NCBI GenBank assembly: GCA_002928535.1
Contig: PERG01000004.1
Coordinates: 102,260-166,259 of the forward strand
DNA: 64,000 nucleotides
DNA from: Methylotenera sp.
Lineage (GTDB): Bacteria > Pseudomonadota > Gammaproteobacteria > Burkholderiales > Methylophilaceae
Reading direction: 5' to 3'
Part shown: one piece after another, positions 55,113 through 63,370 of the stretch
Position numbering within the stretch: position 1 is the stretch's first letter
Layout of the letters: each line of letters begins with the position of its first letter
Position numbers and translations under genes: made by a program
Notes under the pieces: generated by a model
The model's input: the letters and a program-made list of their open reading frames with translations, nothing else
What the model was told of the DNA's origin: nothing
Database searches by the model: none

Positions 55113-56339
55113 ATGGAGCAATTATCAATTTTAATCTTCAATACTGGTAGTTCGTCTTTAAAGTTCGAGCTTTTTGAAAGTATCAATCATGATTTACAGT
55201 CTGTAATCCGCGGCAAAGTGGATATTGGCGGATTGTCCATCATGGATTGGAATGATGGAGATACGCATACACAAATTCACATCGAAGCTGAAAATCATGC
55301 CCAAGCTGCCAGTTGGATACTTGATTGGTTACAAAATTTATGGCCCTTTGGGTCCTTGCTGGATCATTTAGATATTGTGGCCCATCGTATTGGGCAGGGT
55401 GGAAACGCATTTTTCTCACCGCAGCTAGTAACAGATAAGGTGTTAGCGCAGCTTGAGGAGTCAACCAGATCAGCACCATTGCATAATCCCAATGCTTTAG
55501 CTGTTATGCGGATAACTCGGGAAAAATTACCTGGTTACGTACAAACGTTTGCAGTCTTCGATACTGCATTTTTTTATAATTTACCCCAGCATGTTGGTTA
55601 CGCTTTACCAGAGTCTCTTATCAAAAAATATGGGATCAGACGCTATGGTTTTCATGGAATTGCACATCGCTATATGATAGAGCGGCATGAAAAAATAGCC
55701 AAAAAACCTGTGAATGACTCTTGCATAATATCTTTTCAATTGGGACATAGCTGTTCTGTGACAGCGTCACGAAACGGTAAAGCCGTGGATACTAGCATGG
55801 GTTATACGCCCCTAGAAGGATTGATGATGGGCACACGAGCCGGGGACATTGACCCTGGCATCTTGATTGATTTGCTATTTAGAGGGATGACTGTAGATGA
55901 ACTAATTAACAAGCTCAATCACCATTCCGGTTTGATAGGAATAACAAAATATACAACAGATATGCGCGAATTATTGATGAAGCAAGAAACAAATGCAGAC
56001 TTAAGATTAGCGATTGATATGTTTTGTCATCGGGCGCGTAGATATCTTGGTGCCTATATGGCCATTTTGAATGGGGCTGATGCCGTGATTTTTGGAGGGG
56101 GGATAGGGGAACATTCACCGGAAATACGTAAACGCATCTGTGATGGTATGAGCTGGTGTGGATTGCTTCTTGATGAACGGCGAAATCAATTAGCTGTAGG
56201 TAGTGAAATGCTCATCTCGTCAGATTTATCCAGAGTAGGTGTATATGTACTACCGGTTAACGAAGAAATCATAATGGCTGAAGATGTAAAAAATGCCTTT
56301 ATGAATTACAAATCGAAAGCTGACAGCTATATTAATTGA
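55113..56339 (+). CDS. acetate/propionate kinase-like protein with unusual phosphate loop
   Basis: 408 residues of the acetate kinase family. Kept: NTGSSSLKF at the N-terminus, AHRIGQGG near 90, FDTAFF near 150, YGFHGIAHR near 182, MGTRAGDIDPG near 240, GGGIGEHS near 331 and the C-terminal NEE. The conserved HLGNGxS loop reads QLGHSCS, so the His, Asn and Gly that contact phosphate in E. coli AckA (His208, Asn211, Gly212) are replaced by Gln, His and Ser. It may be a paralogue with altered substrate. Fermentative ATP formation from acetyl phosphate is the default role; no pta or phosphoketolase gene is adjacent. FNR box upstream. Confidence 0.88.
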   Translation: MEQLSILIFNTGSSSLKFELFESINHDLQSVIRGKVDIGGLSIMDWNDGDTHTQIHIEAENHAQAASWILDWLQNLWPFGSLLDHLDIVAHRIGQGGNAFFSPQLVTDKVLAQLEESTRSAPLHNPNALAVMRITREKLPGYVQTFAVFDTAFFYNLPQHVGYALPESLIKKYGIRRYGFHGIAHRYMIERHEKIAKKPVNDSCIISFQLGHSCSVTASRNGKAVDTSMGYTPLEGLMMGTRAGDIDPGILIDLLFRGMTVDELINKLNHHSGLIGITKYTTDMRELLMKQETNADLRLAIDMFCHRARRYLGAYMAILNGADAVIFGGGIGEHSPEIRKRICDGMSWCGLLLDERRNQLAVGSEMLISSDLSRVGVYVLPVNEEIIMAEDVKNAFMNYKSKADSYIN

Positions 56340-56386
56340 GTGAAATAGAAGGGAGTTGCAAAAACATTATCGATGTAGGACGTGTA

Positions 56387-57142
56387 TTAAGAGATTAAGA
56401 ACGTCTCTTTAGCAAATTTCCCAGCACTTTGGATATCGTACAGTCGACTACGAAGTTTGATTTTGGCGTCAATATGATGCCAATTTAACCAAAATGAAAC
56501 TATCTGTGCCCATTCTCTGAATTTACTAAGATCTTTTGAATTATCAGATTGCACATTTATGAATCGAATGCTTTTTTCACATTTCATATTCCGATATGCC
56601 AACTTATTGAGGACTGAAACGACTTTGTCAGAACTAGCCACTAGAAGTAATACTGGACATTTCACATGCTGTAATATATTTTCAACTAAATCTAATCTGC
56701 CGCCATTCGTAATCACAGCATTAATTTGATTGTGTAGAAGTGTAGCTGCGAGAAGTGTGGGTACTATGTCAATCCCAGTGCTGAAGTAGTTAATCTTCAA
56801 CCCTTTGAGTACTAGATGTTTTTGGATCCAATGTGTAGCTTGTATTAGGCGGTCGGCCAAAAGCTCACCTTTAAATCTATAGTTATATAAATAAGCGTCT
56901 ATCTGTTGTTCATCGTCTGTTAGCAAATTGATTATAAGAGTGCTGATCCCCGCAGCAGATAAGCTATTGGCAATATATTGATTACAAGTTTCATTATTAT
57001 TTCGTTGCACAATCAAGACGATATTTCCCGCATTAGGAGATAGGGACAGCTTTCCATTTAAGTATGTCTTCCCAATTTTAATTTTTAAATCTTTTTTCAA
57101 ATTATATGCGCGGTTAACCGTTAGATTTTCACAAATACTCAT
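56387..57142 (-). CDS. alpha/beta-hydrolase-like (dienelactone hydrolase-like) protein, active site incomplete
   Basis: 251 residues. The fold pattern fits DLH-like hydrolases that accompany low-oxygen gene sets: LIVQRNNNETCNQYIAN near 32-48, FSTGIDIVPTLLAA near 122-135, and CPVLLLVASSDKVV near 164-177. The nucleophile elbow has Ser in FSTG, and an Asp is kept in ASSDK, but the usual closing Gly-x-x-His is replaced by NVQSDNSKDLS, with no His. It may be a non-catalytic relative. A perfect FNR box lies 130 bases upstream (57272). Confidence 0.6.
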   Translation of the reverse strand: MSICENLTVNRAYNLKKDLKIKIGKTYLNGKLSLSPNAGNIVLIVQRNNNETCNQYIANSLSAAGISTLIINLLTDDEQQIDAYLYNYRFKGELLADRLIQATHWIQKHLVLKGLKINYFSTGIDIVPTLLAATLLHNQINAVITNGGRLDLVENILQHVKCPVLLLVASSDKVVSVLNKLAYRNMKCEKSIRFINVQSDNSKDLSKFREWAQIVSFWLNWHHIDAKIKLRSRLYDIQSAGKFAKETFLIS

Positions 57143-57271
57143 GTTGTAAGCCTTTAATAATTAGTGCATATCTGATGGGATTTGAAGTCATCCATAGGAA
57201 TTATTTTGAAAGTTAAATAAATCCAAAGCTCCACTGTTCACATGAATATATAGAGAATATCTAAAGAGTTT

Positions 57272-57285
57272 TTGATTTGAATCAA
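57272..57285. promoter_or_regulatory. FNR box upstream of the hydrolase-like gene
   Basis: TTGATTTGAATCAA is the third perfect FNR palindrome within 4.8 kb, 130 bases before the leftward gene at 56387-57142. Confidence 0.85.
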
Positions 57286-57359
57286 CCTTCAGTAATTTAA
57301 GGCTTAAGAACTTGGTAATTGCAACAGTTCAACTTACATGACGAGTGGAAATTTATTTG

Positions 57360-57393
57360 CTAATCTTGCGATGAACCTAATCTTGCGATGAAC
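57360..57393. repeat. perfect 17-base tandem repeat, two copies
   Basis: CTAATCTTGCGATGAAC occurs at 57360-57376 and again at 57377-57393 with no change. It looks like a recent slippage or template-switch duplication. Confidence 0.9.
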
Positions 57394-57410
57394 AAGGGTC
57401 GGCTGTTGAA

Positions 57411-57442
57411 GCACTCAGTGACACACGCACTCAGTGACACAC
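57411..57442. repeat. perfect 16-base tandem repeat, two copies
   Basis: GCACTCAGTGACACAC occurs at 57411-57426 and 57427-57442. Each unit contains the small palindrome CACTCAGTG. It lies 17 bases after the other tandem repeat. Confidence 0.9.
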
Positions 57443-57535
57443 CATCGTGTGGAAGGAGTGCTTACCACAGTGGGGATTGATAATGCGGAAATATGGTTCG
57501 GGTGCGGAGTACGCAAAACCTACACTTACTGATAT

Positions 57536-57574
57536 AAAAAGAAAAACCGCTTAGGATTACGGTCCTAAACGGTT
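57536..57574 (-). terminator. terminator belonging to the tRNA-Arg fragment (leftward)
   Basis: AACCGCTTAGGA (57545-57556) pairs with TCCTAAACGGTT (57563-57574), 11 of 12 bases, loop TTACGG. Read leftward it ends in a T-run, as after many tRNA genes. Confidence 0.8.
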
Positions 57575-57591
57575 GACTTTATTACTAAATT

Positions 57592-57638
57592 TGGTGCGCC
57601 CGAAGAGATTCGAACTCCTGACCCCTTGGTTCGTAGCC
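57592..57638 (-). other. 3' fragment of tRNA-Arg(ACG): probable attachment-site scar
   Basis: Read leftward from 57638, the sequence runs from the anticodon loop CTACGAA through CCAAG, a T arm with GTTCGAATC, the acceptor strand CGGGCGCA and CCA (TGG at 57592-57594). The 5' half is missing: the bases before CTACGAA cannot form the anticodon stem beyond GG. Such anticodon-to-3'-end fragments are the usual att remnant of tyrosine-integrase elements. Its terminator is kept at 57536-57574, so the displaced side is at lower coordinates and the element lies or lay at higher ones. Confidence 0.75.
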
Positions 57639-57642
57639 CGAT

Positions 57643-58345
57643 TATCAAAGCGTATCATGTTAATAATCAATAACTTAGCGCAAACGATCGTTCCTCATTT
57701 GCATAATGAAGCATAACAAAGCATTACAAGATACACAAAAGCCCCACACTGTGAGGTCTGCTATCGGCCCATAGCGGTCATTCAAGAGTTGTGACTCTGT
57801 TTGGGTTGTTTTTATACGCAGCTCCAGTTGATATAGACAACCCTCTGACCACGTACACACAAAAAAAGGTAACGTTGCTGATTTTTGCCATCCTGTTATC
57901 GTAGATTATTGTGAAAAAAAATTAGAAATCAATTGATCCTATACCAGCGACTCTTCAACTCGCTTTCATAATAGTTCATCCGTAGCAACTTAAAAGTGTA
58001 GCGCATCAAGAACTCAGGCCTGCTTGAAATAAGTAAACAATACCCTCAGTGCTAATGAAACCGTTGGATAAGCTTTGGACGCAGTTGATCGTGTAAAAGC
58101 ACTGGGTATTAAGGAATTGATAATTCCCCTAGTCTTAATGGCAGCGTTACTGCTGATAATTGGGTAATCTTCTCCTGCAAAAACCCAAATGACAAAGCTC
58201 ATAACCCTCATACAACTAAATAAAGCTTATCTACCATACGAGTTAAAGTATGGTCTTAATGGTTGAAGATTGATAAATTTGTAATCGGATGTAAGTTTTA
58301 AACCGTGGCTCCGACTAATACTTACTTTCAAACAGGAGAATAATA
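57643..58345. other. 700-base gap after the att-like tRNA fragment
   Basis: No confident gene. It has the short repeats GCATAATGAAGCATAACAAAGCAT near 57700 in outline (three GCATA/GCAT units), possible integrase arm sites. A degraded open stretch at about 58076-58168 reads ALDAVDRVKALGIKELIIP, then a hydrophobic run and a stop, which may be a gene remnant. Confidence 0.4.
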
Positions 58346-58726
58346 ATGAATTTATCATCATTTTGGATTACGTTAATAGGATTGACACTTAGCTTTAATG
58401 TACACGCGGAACAACTCCCCTATACTCAAGCCACTTTTGACGCCTTAGCGAAAGATGGAAAACCGGTACTTGTAGAAATACATGCGGACTGGTGCCCTAC
58501 TTGTAGAACGCAAGGCCCGATAGTCAAAGATCTTCTAACTGAAAAAGAATTAGCCGGAATCACGACGTTGCGAGTCAATTTCGACAATCAAAAATCTGTT
58601 CTCAAAACATACAAGGTTAGGCAGCAAAGCACACTTATAGGTTTTAAAGCGGGTAAAGAAGTTGGCCGTTCAATTGGAGATACAGATAAAAAGTCTATAA
58701 GAAAACTAATGTTGAAAACGCTATAG
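58346..58726 (+). CDS. exported thioredoxin-like protein
   Basis: 126 residues. A signal peptide (about 1-21, ending VHA) is followed by a thioredoxin fold with the redox pair Cys50-Cys53 in HADWCPTCRT. The cis-proline loop is QQSTLI, where a Thr-Pro is usual; Thr is kept but Pro is not evident. It precedes a CcdA-like gene by 10 bases, so the two probably form a DsbD-like relay carrying electrons to the periplasm. Strong ribosome site AGGAG. Confidence 0.88.
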   Translation: MNLSSFWITLIGLTLSFNVHAEQLPYTQATFDALAKDGKPVLVEIHADWCPTCRTQGPIVKDLLTEKELAGITTLRVNFDNQKSVLKTYKVRQQSTLIGFKAGKEVGRSIGDTDKKSIRKLMLKTL

Positions 58727-58736
58727 AGTAAGTGCC

Positions 58737-59462
58737 ATGGTATCCATCAGCACAATCGCGTTGAGTTTCATCGCAGGGGTTTTGTCTTTATTATCACCCT
58801 GCGTCCTTCCTATCATTCCTATTTTATTGGCTTCGGCCATTAGCACACATCGGTTTGGACCATTCGCACTCGCTGCCGGATTGACTTTGTCTTTTACTGT
58901 TATCGGTGTTGCTTTAGCCAGTTTCGGTACTGTATTAGGGATTGAGCCAGATATTTTTCGTAAAATTATGGCTGGTTTGTTGGTGGTCTTTGGGATAATC
59001 CTTTTGTTTCCCTTATTGCAATCAAAATTTGCTAATGCTACTTCGGGTGTCAGCGGCTCAGGCCAAAACTTGCTTAATCGATTTTCAACAGACAGCCTAT
59101 TCGGCCAGTTCATAATCGGTATTTTTTTAGGCGTGATTTGGAGCCCATGTGTAGGACCAACCTTAGGAGCGGCTATGGCCTTAGCTAGTCAGGGTGAAGG
59201 ATTTCTGAATCTGGCAACCGTGATGTTTTCGTTTGGTTTAGGTGCAGGAATACCCTTAATCCTACTTGGTAAGCTTTCACAGCAATCCTTACAAAAAATC
59301 AGAAATAAACTTTTCAAGGCAGGAGACATAGGTAAAAAGATATTTGGTGTATTGCTACTAATCTCTGGGCTTTTGATTCTTACAGGTACGGACAAACTAA
59401 TGGAAGCCAGGATTCTGGATGCAGCACCAGAGTGGTGGGTGAAATTAAGCACCTCTATTTAA
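58737..59462 (+). CDS. CcdA/DsbD-type membrane electron carrier
   Basis: 241 residues with six or more TM helices. The paired redox Cys lie in SPCVLP (Cys22) and SPCVGP (Cys138). It should take electrons from cytoplasmic thioredoxin and pass them to the exported thioredoxin encoded just upstream. Compared with DsbD, both periplasmic domains are separate or missing. Confidence 0.9.
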   Translation: MVSISTIALSFIAGVLSLLSPCVLPIIPILLASAISTHRFGPFALAAGLTLSFTVIGVALASFGTVLGIEPDIFRKIMAGLLVVFGIILLFPLLQSKFANATSGVSGSGQNLLNRFSTDSLFGQFIIGIFLGVIWSPCVGPTLGAAMALASQGEGFLNLATVMFSFGLGAGIPLILLGKLSQQSLQKIRNKLFKAGDIGKKIFGVLLLISGLLILTGTDKLMEARILDAAPEWWVKLSTSI

Positions 59463-59466
59463 TGAA

Positions 59467-59493
59467 GAGCCAACTATTGAGAATAGTTGGCTC
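59467..59493. terminator. hairpin between convergent genes
   Basis: A perfect 12-base stem GAGCCAACTATT / AATAGTTGGCTC with loop GAG between the CcdA-like and isochorismatase genes. There is no T-run on either side, so it may only protect the mRNA 3' ends. Confidence 0.5.
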
Positions 59494-59514
59494 AACGTTA
59501 TACCTAGGTCAAAT

Positions 59515-60537
59515 TCAATCAATTCCGGTTGGGTTACGAGACGAATAAAGTTTTGCAACTTTCGAAGAATGAGGCCCATATTTCTCTTCCATGCCTGCAG
59601 AGGTTGGCGGGGCATCCCAAGGCATTTTTCCAATTACCATCTTAGGAATGTTCACAAATATTTTCTTGCCAGTCTGCTTTACTACTGCATCTCTCGGGAT
59701 GTAAGTATCTTTTTCAAAGACGAGTCCTCGGGGCACAACAAAATGCGCTAGATAACTTTCACTGGCTTCAAAAATTTCTGATACTTTGCCAATCTCACTG
59801 CCGTCAGACCCGCACACAATGTCACCGGGTTGGATTGAAATGTTGTCAGTATTTTTCAAGCTCAAAGCGGCTATAAGATCATTAACACGGATGACGGCAT
59901 TGCCTATGAGTGGATAATTAATTTTAACTGCCGCCTCATAGGAGAGCATGTCTTCAGAACCAATTGCATCTTCCAAGAAAGTAACATCATAGCCTTTTTC
60001 CGTAGCACGTCTCCCAGTGCTTTCGCAACAAAGGTTGGCTGCCATACCGGCAATGATGAGATGAGTGGTGCCTAAACGTTCTAAATGCTTGGGAAGATCA
60101 GTCTCAAAAACATCGGTACTTTTGTGCGGCGTAAGCACGATGTCGTTTTCTAAGGGCTTCAGATCCGGATGAAAATCTGCGCCCCAAGAACCCGCTGTGA
60201 ACATTTTTAGCTCAAACATCATCCTGTTGATGCCACAGCGATGCTGCAAGTGCTCATCAGCATAATCTTCTTCGGTATAAGCCATAGGACCAAATATGAC
60301 CGGCACTCCTGCCAACCTTGCTCCCTCGATTGCGAGACGTAGATTATCGATCACATTGTGTAAAGCAAGCGTTGTTTTGGTCATTTCGTAGGCTGCTCCG
60401 CCTTCTGACAAAAAATCGTTTACCGGATCTATCACAAGTAATACAGTACGATTTATAGGGAAAGTGAGAAGGCCCTCACCTTTTGGTAGATAAGTTGCTG
60501 GCGCAGAACTTTGCGTCTGTAGCTTAATATCATTCAT
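59515..60537 (-). CDS. isochorismatase-family hydrolase fused to a PRC/DUF2171-like domain
   Basis: 340 residues. The cysteine-hydrolase domain (about 30-225) has the triad Asp37 (VIDPVNDF), Lys139 (PHKSTD) and Cys170 or Cys171 (ANLCCES). After a linker, residues about 234-300 (IQPGDIVCGSDGSEIGKV, then FVVPRGLVFEKDTYIPRDAV) form a PRC-barrel/DUF2171-like domain, related to the single-domain protein at 9229-9465. Possible reactions are hydrolysis of an amide (nicotinamidase-like) or a vinyl ether. Substrate unknown; this domain pairing is unusual. Confidence 0.8.
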   Translation of the reverse strand: MNDIKLQTQSSAPATYLPKGEGLLTFPINRTVLLVIDPVNDFLSEGGAAYEMTKTTLALHNVIDNLRLAIEGARLAGVPVIFGPMAYTEEDYADEHLQHRCGINRMMFELKMFTAGSWGADFHPDLKPLENDIVLTPHKSTDVFETDLPKHLERLGTTHLIIAGMAANLCCESTGRRATEKGYDVTFLEDAIGSEDMLSYEAAVKINYPLIGNAVIRVNDLIAALSLKNTDNISIQPGDIVCGSDGSEIGKVSEIFEASESYLAHFVVPRGLVFEKDTYIPRDAVVKQTGKKIFVNIPKMVIGKMPWDAPPTSAGMEEKYGPHSSKVAKLYSSRNPTGID

Positions 60538-60603
60538 ATATCTCTCCTAAGTTCTCTTAAGTATTTACGGTTTGACGCCATTGAACGACACCACTTTAAT
60601 CAT

Positions 60604-61107
60604 TCAGCTACGTGCCTGAACTGAAGAATGGCGCAGCTTTGCATAGGCTCCGCCTAGGACTACACCAAAAACTAAATGGCTTACTAAGCTTATCCAGTTC
60701 TGTGCTTCGGTAAACCACGGAAAGGCAACCGGAGCGATTATGTAGAAGTTGATCCAATAAATTGCCAAACCTAATAAAGCACCAGCTACATACAGTTTTA
60801 TAGTGTTAAACCTACCTGCTATATAGCTCAATATCAGGCCATAAAGTATAGAAAGGGGTAGATGAATCATCATCGCCGTCATCATGACCCCTGTGTCAAA
60901 GTCGGCCGGTGGAGGTAAGACATCCTTGCCTAAAACCATAGCTGCCATCATACGCGGCGGACCCCAGGGACTCTGGTCCATGAAAAACAACACCATCAGC
61001 ATTTCTACCATCATGAAAACGATTCCAGCCATCACCCCGGCAACTATCGCAGCTCGCCAATCCATCGTGGAATGTTGAGAATCTAGAGCTTTGTTTGTAA
61101 CTTTCAT
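60604..61107 (-). CDS. small integral membrane protein of unknown function
   Basis: 167 residues with four hydrophobic helices (about 18-40, 72-92, 100-120 and 135-155). The first loop has Met- and Pro-rich text and ends LPPPADFDTG. No family is recognised, though similar four-helix proteins occur beside stress genes. It is the next gene upstream of the isochorismatase fusion on the same strand, 66 bases apart, so they could be cotranscribed. Confidence 0.65.
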   Translation of the reverse strand: MKVTNKALDSQHSTMDWRAAIVAGVMAGIVFMMVEMLMVLFFMDQSPWGPPRMMAAMVLGKDVLPPPADFDTGVMMTAMMIHLPLSILYGLILSYIAGRFNTIKLYVAGALLGLAIYWINFYIIAPVAFPWFTEAQNWISLVSHLVFGVVLGGAYAKLRHSSVQARS

Positions 61108-61185
61108 CTGCTACTCCAGTTGGTACCTGCTAACTAAAGAATCTAATCAAACGATTTTGCAATGTCTGTGCGTTAACGAACGTTC

Positions 61186-61578
61186 TTAATAACTATTTAA
61201 CGGAGCAGCTTGTTCAAGTTCACTTGGCTGAACTTTGTTTCCTTTGGTTGTGCCATGGTCAGCTTCTTTTTTTCGCATTACTTTATTTTTACTGGTTTTT
61301 TTCACAGGTTCGCTGGCTCCTTTGTTAGTACGATCCATTTGCTTCTTGATCTGAGGAGATTCAGCAGTACCTAAGTCGCTAGCATCATCCATCTCTGTGG
61401 CACCTTGGTTAACACTTGAAGAACCTTTATCAGTACGCTCCATTTGTTTTTTGATTTGTGGAGATTCAGCAGTGCCTAAATTACTTGCATCATCCGTATT
61501 TTCATTGGTCGTAGCTGCAAAGCTAGTTAATGCAGAAGCTGTTAAAACAACTGTTAGTAGTTTTGATAAGAGTTTCAT
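61186..61578 (-). CDS. exported low-complexity protein with a duplicated segment
   Basis: 130 residues. A signal peptide (about 1-21) precedes two near-identical blocks of about 23 residues, each reading LGTAESPQIKKQMxRTxKG, at about 33-52 and 67-86, separated by a short linker. The tail is basic, then QPSELEQAAPLN. It looks intrinsically disordered and hydrophilic, as periplasmic stress proteins often are. No family is recognised. Confidence 0.65.
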   Translation of the reverse strand: MKLLSKLLTVVLTASALTSFAATTNENTDDASNLGTAESPQIKKQMERTDKGSSSVNQGATEMDDASDLGTAESPQIKKQMDRTNKGASEPVKKTSKNKVMRKKEADHGTTKGNKVQPSELEQAAPLNSY

Positions 61579-62116
61579 TTCAAATCCTTAATAATGAATT
61601 TTGTGAGTTAACATTAAATTCCATTACTAAATTTTTTCTTATCCGTCTTTCACTGTATGTTAGGTCAGATATTATTTAAAGGTATTAACTCTATAAATGA
61701 ATTGTTTTTGCGTCATAAGCACTTCGCGACTTCTATCTCTGAAAATATATTGCGAGTTAAAGTTTGTGTACTTCAAGGAACCATAGTTTGTTCACAGGAA
61801 TCACTACAAATTGGTGGATGTGAAATATGAAAAGCTGACTTTTGATAGTCAACTAGACTTCGCCCCTGTATTTTTCTACGCATGCTATTAGCCGAACATG
61901 AAGGGATGCGTTAGATAAATCGGTTATAACTTATACCCAATATTTGGTAGTGCTTACCTTGTGAAGAAAACTGTTTAAGGGTTGGGAAATAGGAGAAAAT
62001 TGAATTTGGATTCAGCAAGCCTACCCCTCTTTTGAAACGTATATATATGTGCCGCAATTCAATTAAATAGTTATGCCGAACGAAGAATCCATCAAAGGAC
62101 ATTATGAAAGTGTTTT
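61579..62116. other. 538-base gap upstream of egtB
   Basis: AT-rich. A 63-codon leftward open frame at 61911-62102 has no ribosome site and no family features and is probably spurious. No FNR box, RcsAB-like box, tRNA or terminator was found by eye. Confidence 0.5.
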
Positions 62117-63370
62117 ATGAATTACGCTTCTAAGCTTAAAGTTGAGAGCTCTCAGCAGAGCCTATTAGATCAGTATCAGCGTATCCGTGAAGAGTCAGTT
62201 CAAATCTGCAGTAAAATCCAAGTTGAGGATTACGCTGCTCAACCAATGCCGGATGTAAGTCCTCCGAAGTGGCATCTAGGTCATACAACTTGGTTTTTTG
62301 AAGAAATGCTACTGAGTAAGTTTTATCCTAATTACTCCCGTTTCAATCAGCAATTCCATCATTTATTTAATTCTTATTACAAAGTACTTGGTGCGCATAC
62401 GGTCCAAGGAGATCGCGGTAATCTCTCCAGACCCACTGTAGCCCAAATATTAGAATATCGTAATCATGTCGACCTTGGCATGATGAGGTTGTTTAATGAG
62501 CAACTTCTTTCTGCTGAAGCAAAATCACTGGTTGAAATTGGATTGCATCATGAACAGCAGCATCAAGAGTTGTTGTATATGGATATCAAATATATTTTGG
62601 GAAGTAATCTTTTAGATACTCGGTATTCTTTTCAAGATGTGCCACCAGCGTTTCAACCACAACGTGGCTGGACGAATTTCTCAGAAGGGCTGTATCAAAT
62701 CGGTCACGTGGGGGAAGGCTTTGCTTACGATAATGAAAAACCTTTGCATCAATCTTATTGCTACCCCTTTTCAATCAGCAAAACTTTAGTCACCAATGGC
62801 GAATTCTTATCATTCATCGAAGATGAAGGTTATGCTAAGCCCGAATTTTGGTTAAGCCAGGGTTGGGATTGGGTGTCCCAGAACAAAATTCAACAACCAC
62901 TCTATTGGTCTATTCGCAACGGACTATGGTATGAGTACTCTCTTTACGGATCAATCCCTTTAGATATGAATCGACCTCTCGTTCATATCAGTTACTTTGA
63001 AGCCAATGCATTTGCGAATTGGAAAAATGAAAGACTACCTACAGAGCAAGAGTTAGAAATATATCTTAATCATTCACAATTAAAAAATTCGCAAATTGTT
63101 CTGAACGAGCTACATCCTAATAATGCTGGAAAGTCGTTTGGTGAAGTATGGTGCTGGACCAGCAGTCAATACTCAGCTTATCCGCGCTTTAAGCCCTATG
63201 AAGGGGTTTTGAAGGAATATAACGGGAAATTCATGTGCAACCAATTCGTGCTGAAAGGCGGGTGTGTGGTAACCCCAAGTAGTCATTATCGGCACAGCTA
63301 TAGGAACTTCTATCAAGCACATCAACGATGGCATTTTTCGGGTATCAGGTTAGCAAAGGATATTCTTTGA
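62117..63370 (+). CDS. egtB: ergothioneine biosynthesis protein EgtB
   Basis: 417 residues: an N-terminal DinB-like domain and a C-terminal formylglycine-generating-enzyme-like domain (about 190-417). Iron ligands: His53 in KWHLGHTTWFFE and His145/His149 in HHEQQHQE. It is a mononuclear non-haem iron sulfoxide synthase joining trimethylhistidine with a thiol donor (gamma-glutamylcysteine or cysteine). The stop overlaps the start of egtD (TTGA), so they are coupled. No egtA, egtC or egtE is seen in the window. Confidence 0.93.
   Translation: MNYASKLKVESSQQSLLDQYQRIREESVQICSKIQVEDYAAQPMPDVSPPKWHLGHTTWFFEEMLLSKFYPNYSRFNQQFHHLFNSYYKVLGAHTVQGDRGNLSRPTVAQILEYRNHVDLGMMRLFNEQLLSAEAKSLVEIGLHHEQQHQELLYMDIKYILGSNLLDTRYSFQDVPPAFQPQRGWTNFSEGLYQIGHVGEGFAYDNEKPLHQSYCYPFSISKTLVTNGEFLSFIEDEGYAKPEFWLSQGWDWVSQNKIQQPLYWSIRNGLWYEYSLYGSIPLDMNRPLVHISYFEANAFANWKNERLPTEQELEIYLNHSQLKNSQIVLNELHPNNAGKSFGEVWCWTSSQYSAYPRFKPYEGVLKEYNGKFMCNQFVLKGGCVVTPSSHYRHSYRNFYQAHQRWHFSGIRLAKDIL

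Larger units (their letters stand above)
57143..57535. other. AT-rich gap holding an FNR box and two tandem duplications
   Basis: No gene is seen. It contains the FNR box at 57272 and two perfect tandem repeats listed separately (17 bases twice at 57360-57393; 16 bases twice at 57411-57442). Confidence 0.6.

Noticed and set aside
57360..57442. Possible CRISPR array because of close direct repeats
   Set aside because: Only two copies of each unit, directly abutting with no spacers, and no cas genes anywhere in the window.
57675..57860. Leftward 61-codon open frame beside the tRNA fragment
   Set aside because: No ribosome site or domain; the RYGPIADLTV-like text recalls common spurious intergenic frames.
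58014..58211. Leftward 65-codon open frame
   Set aside because: It lies antisense to a possible degraded rightward gene remnant, with no ribosome site; likely not coding.
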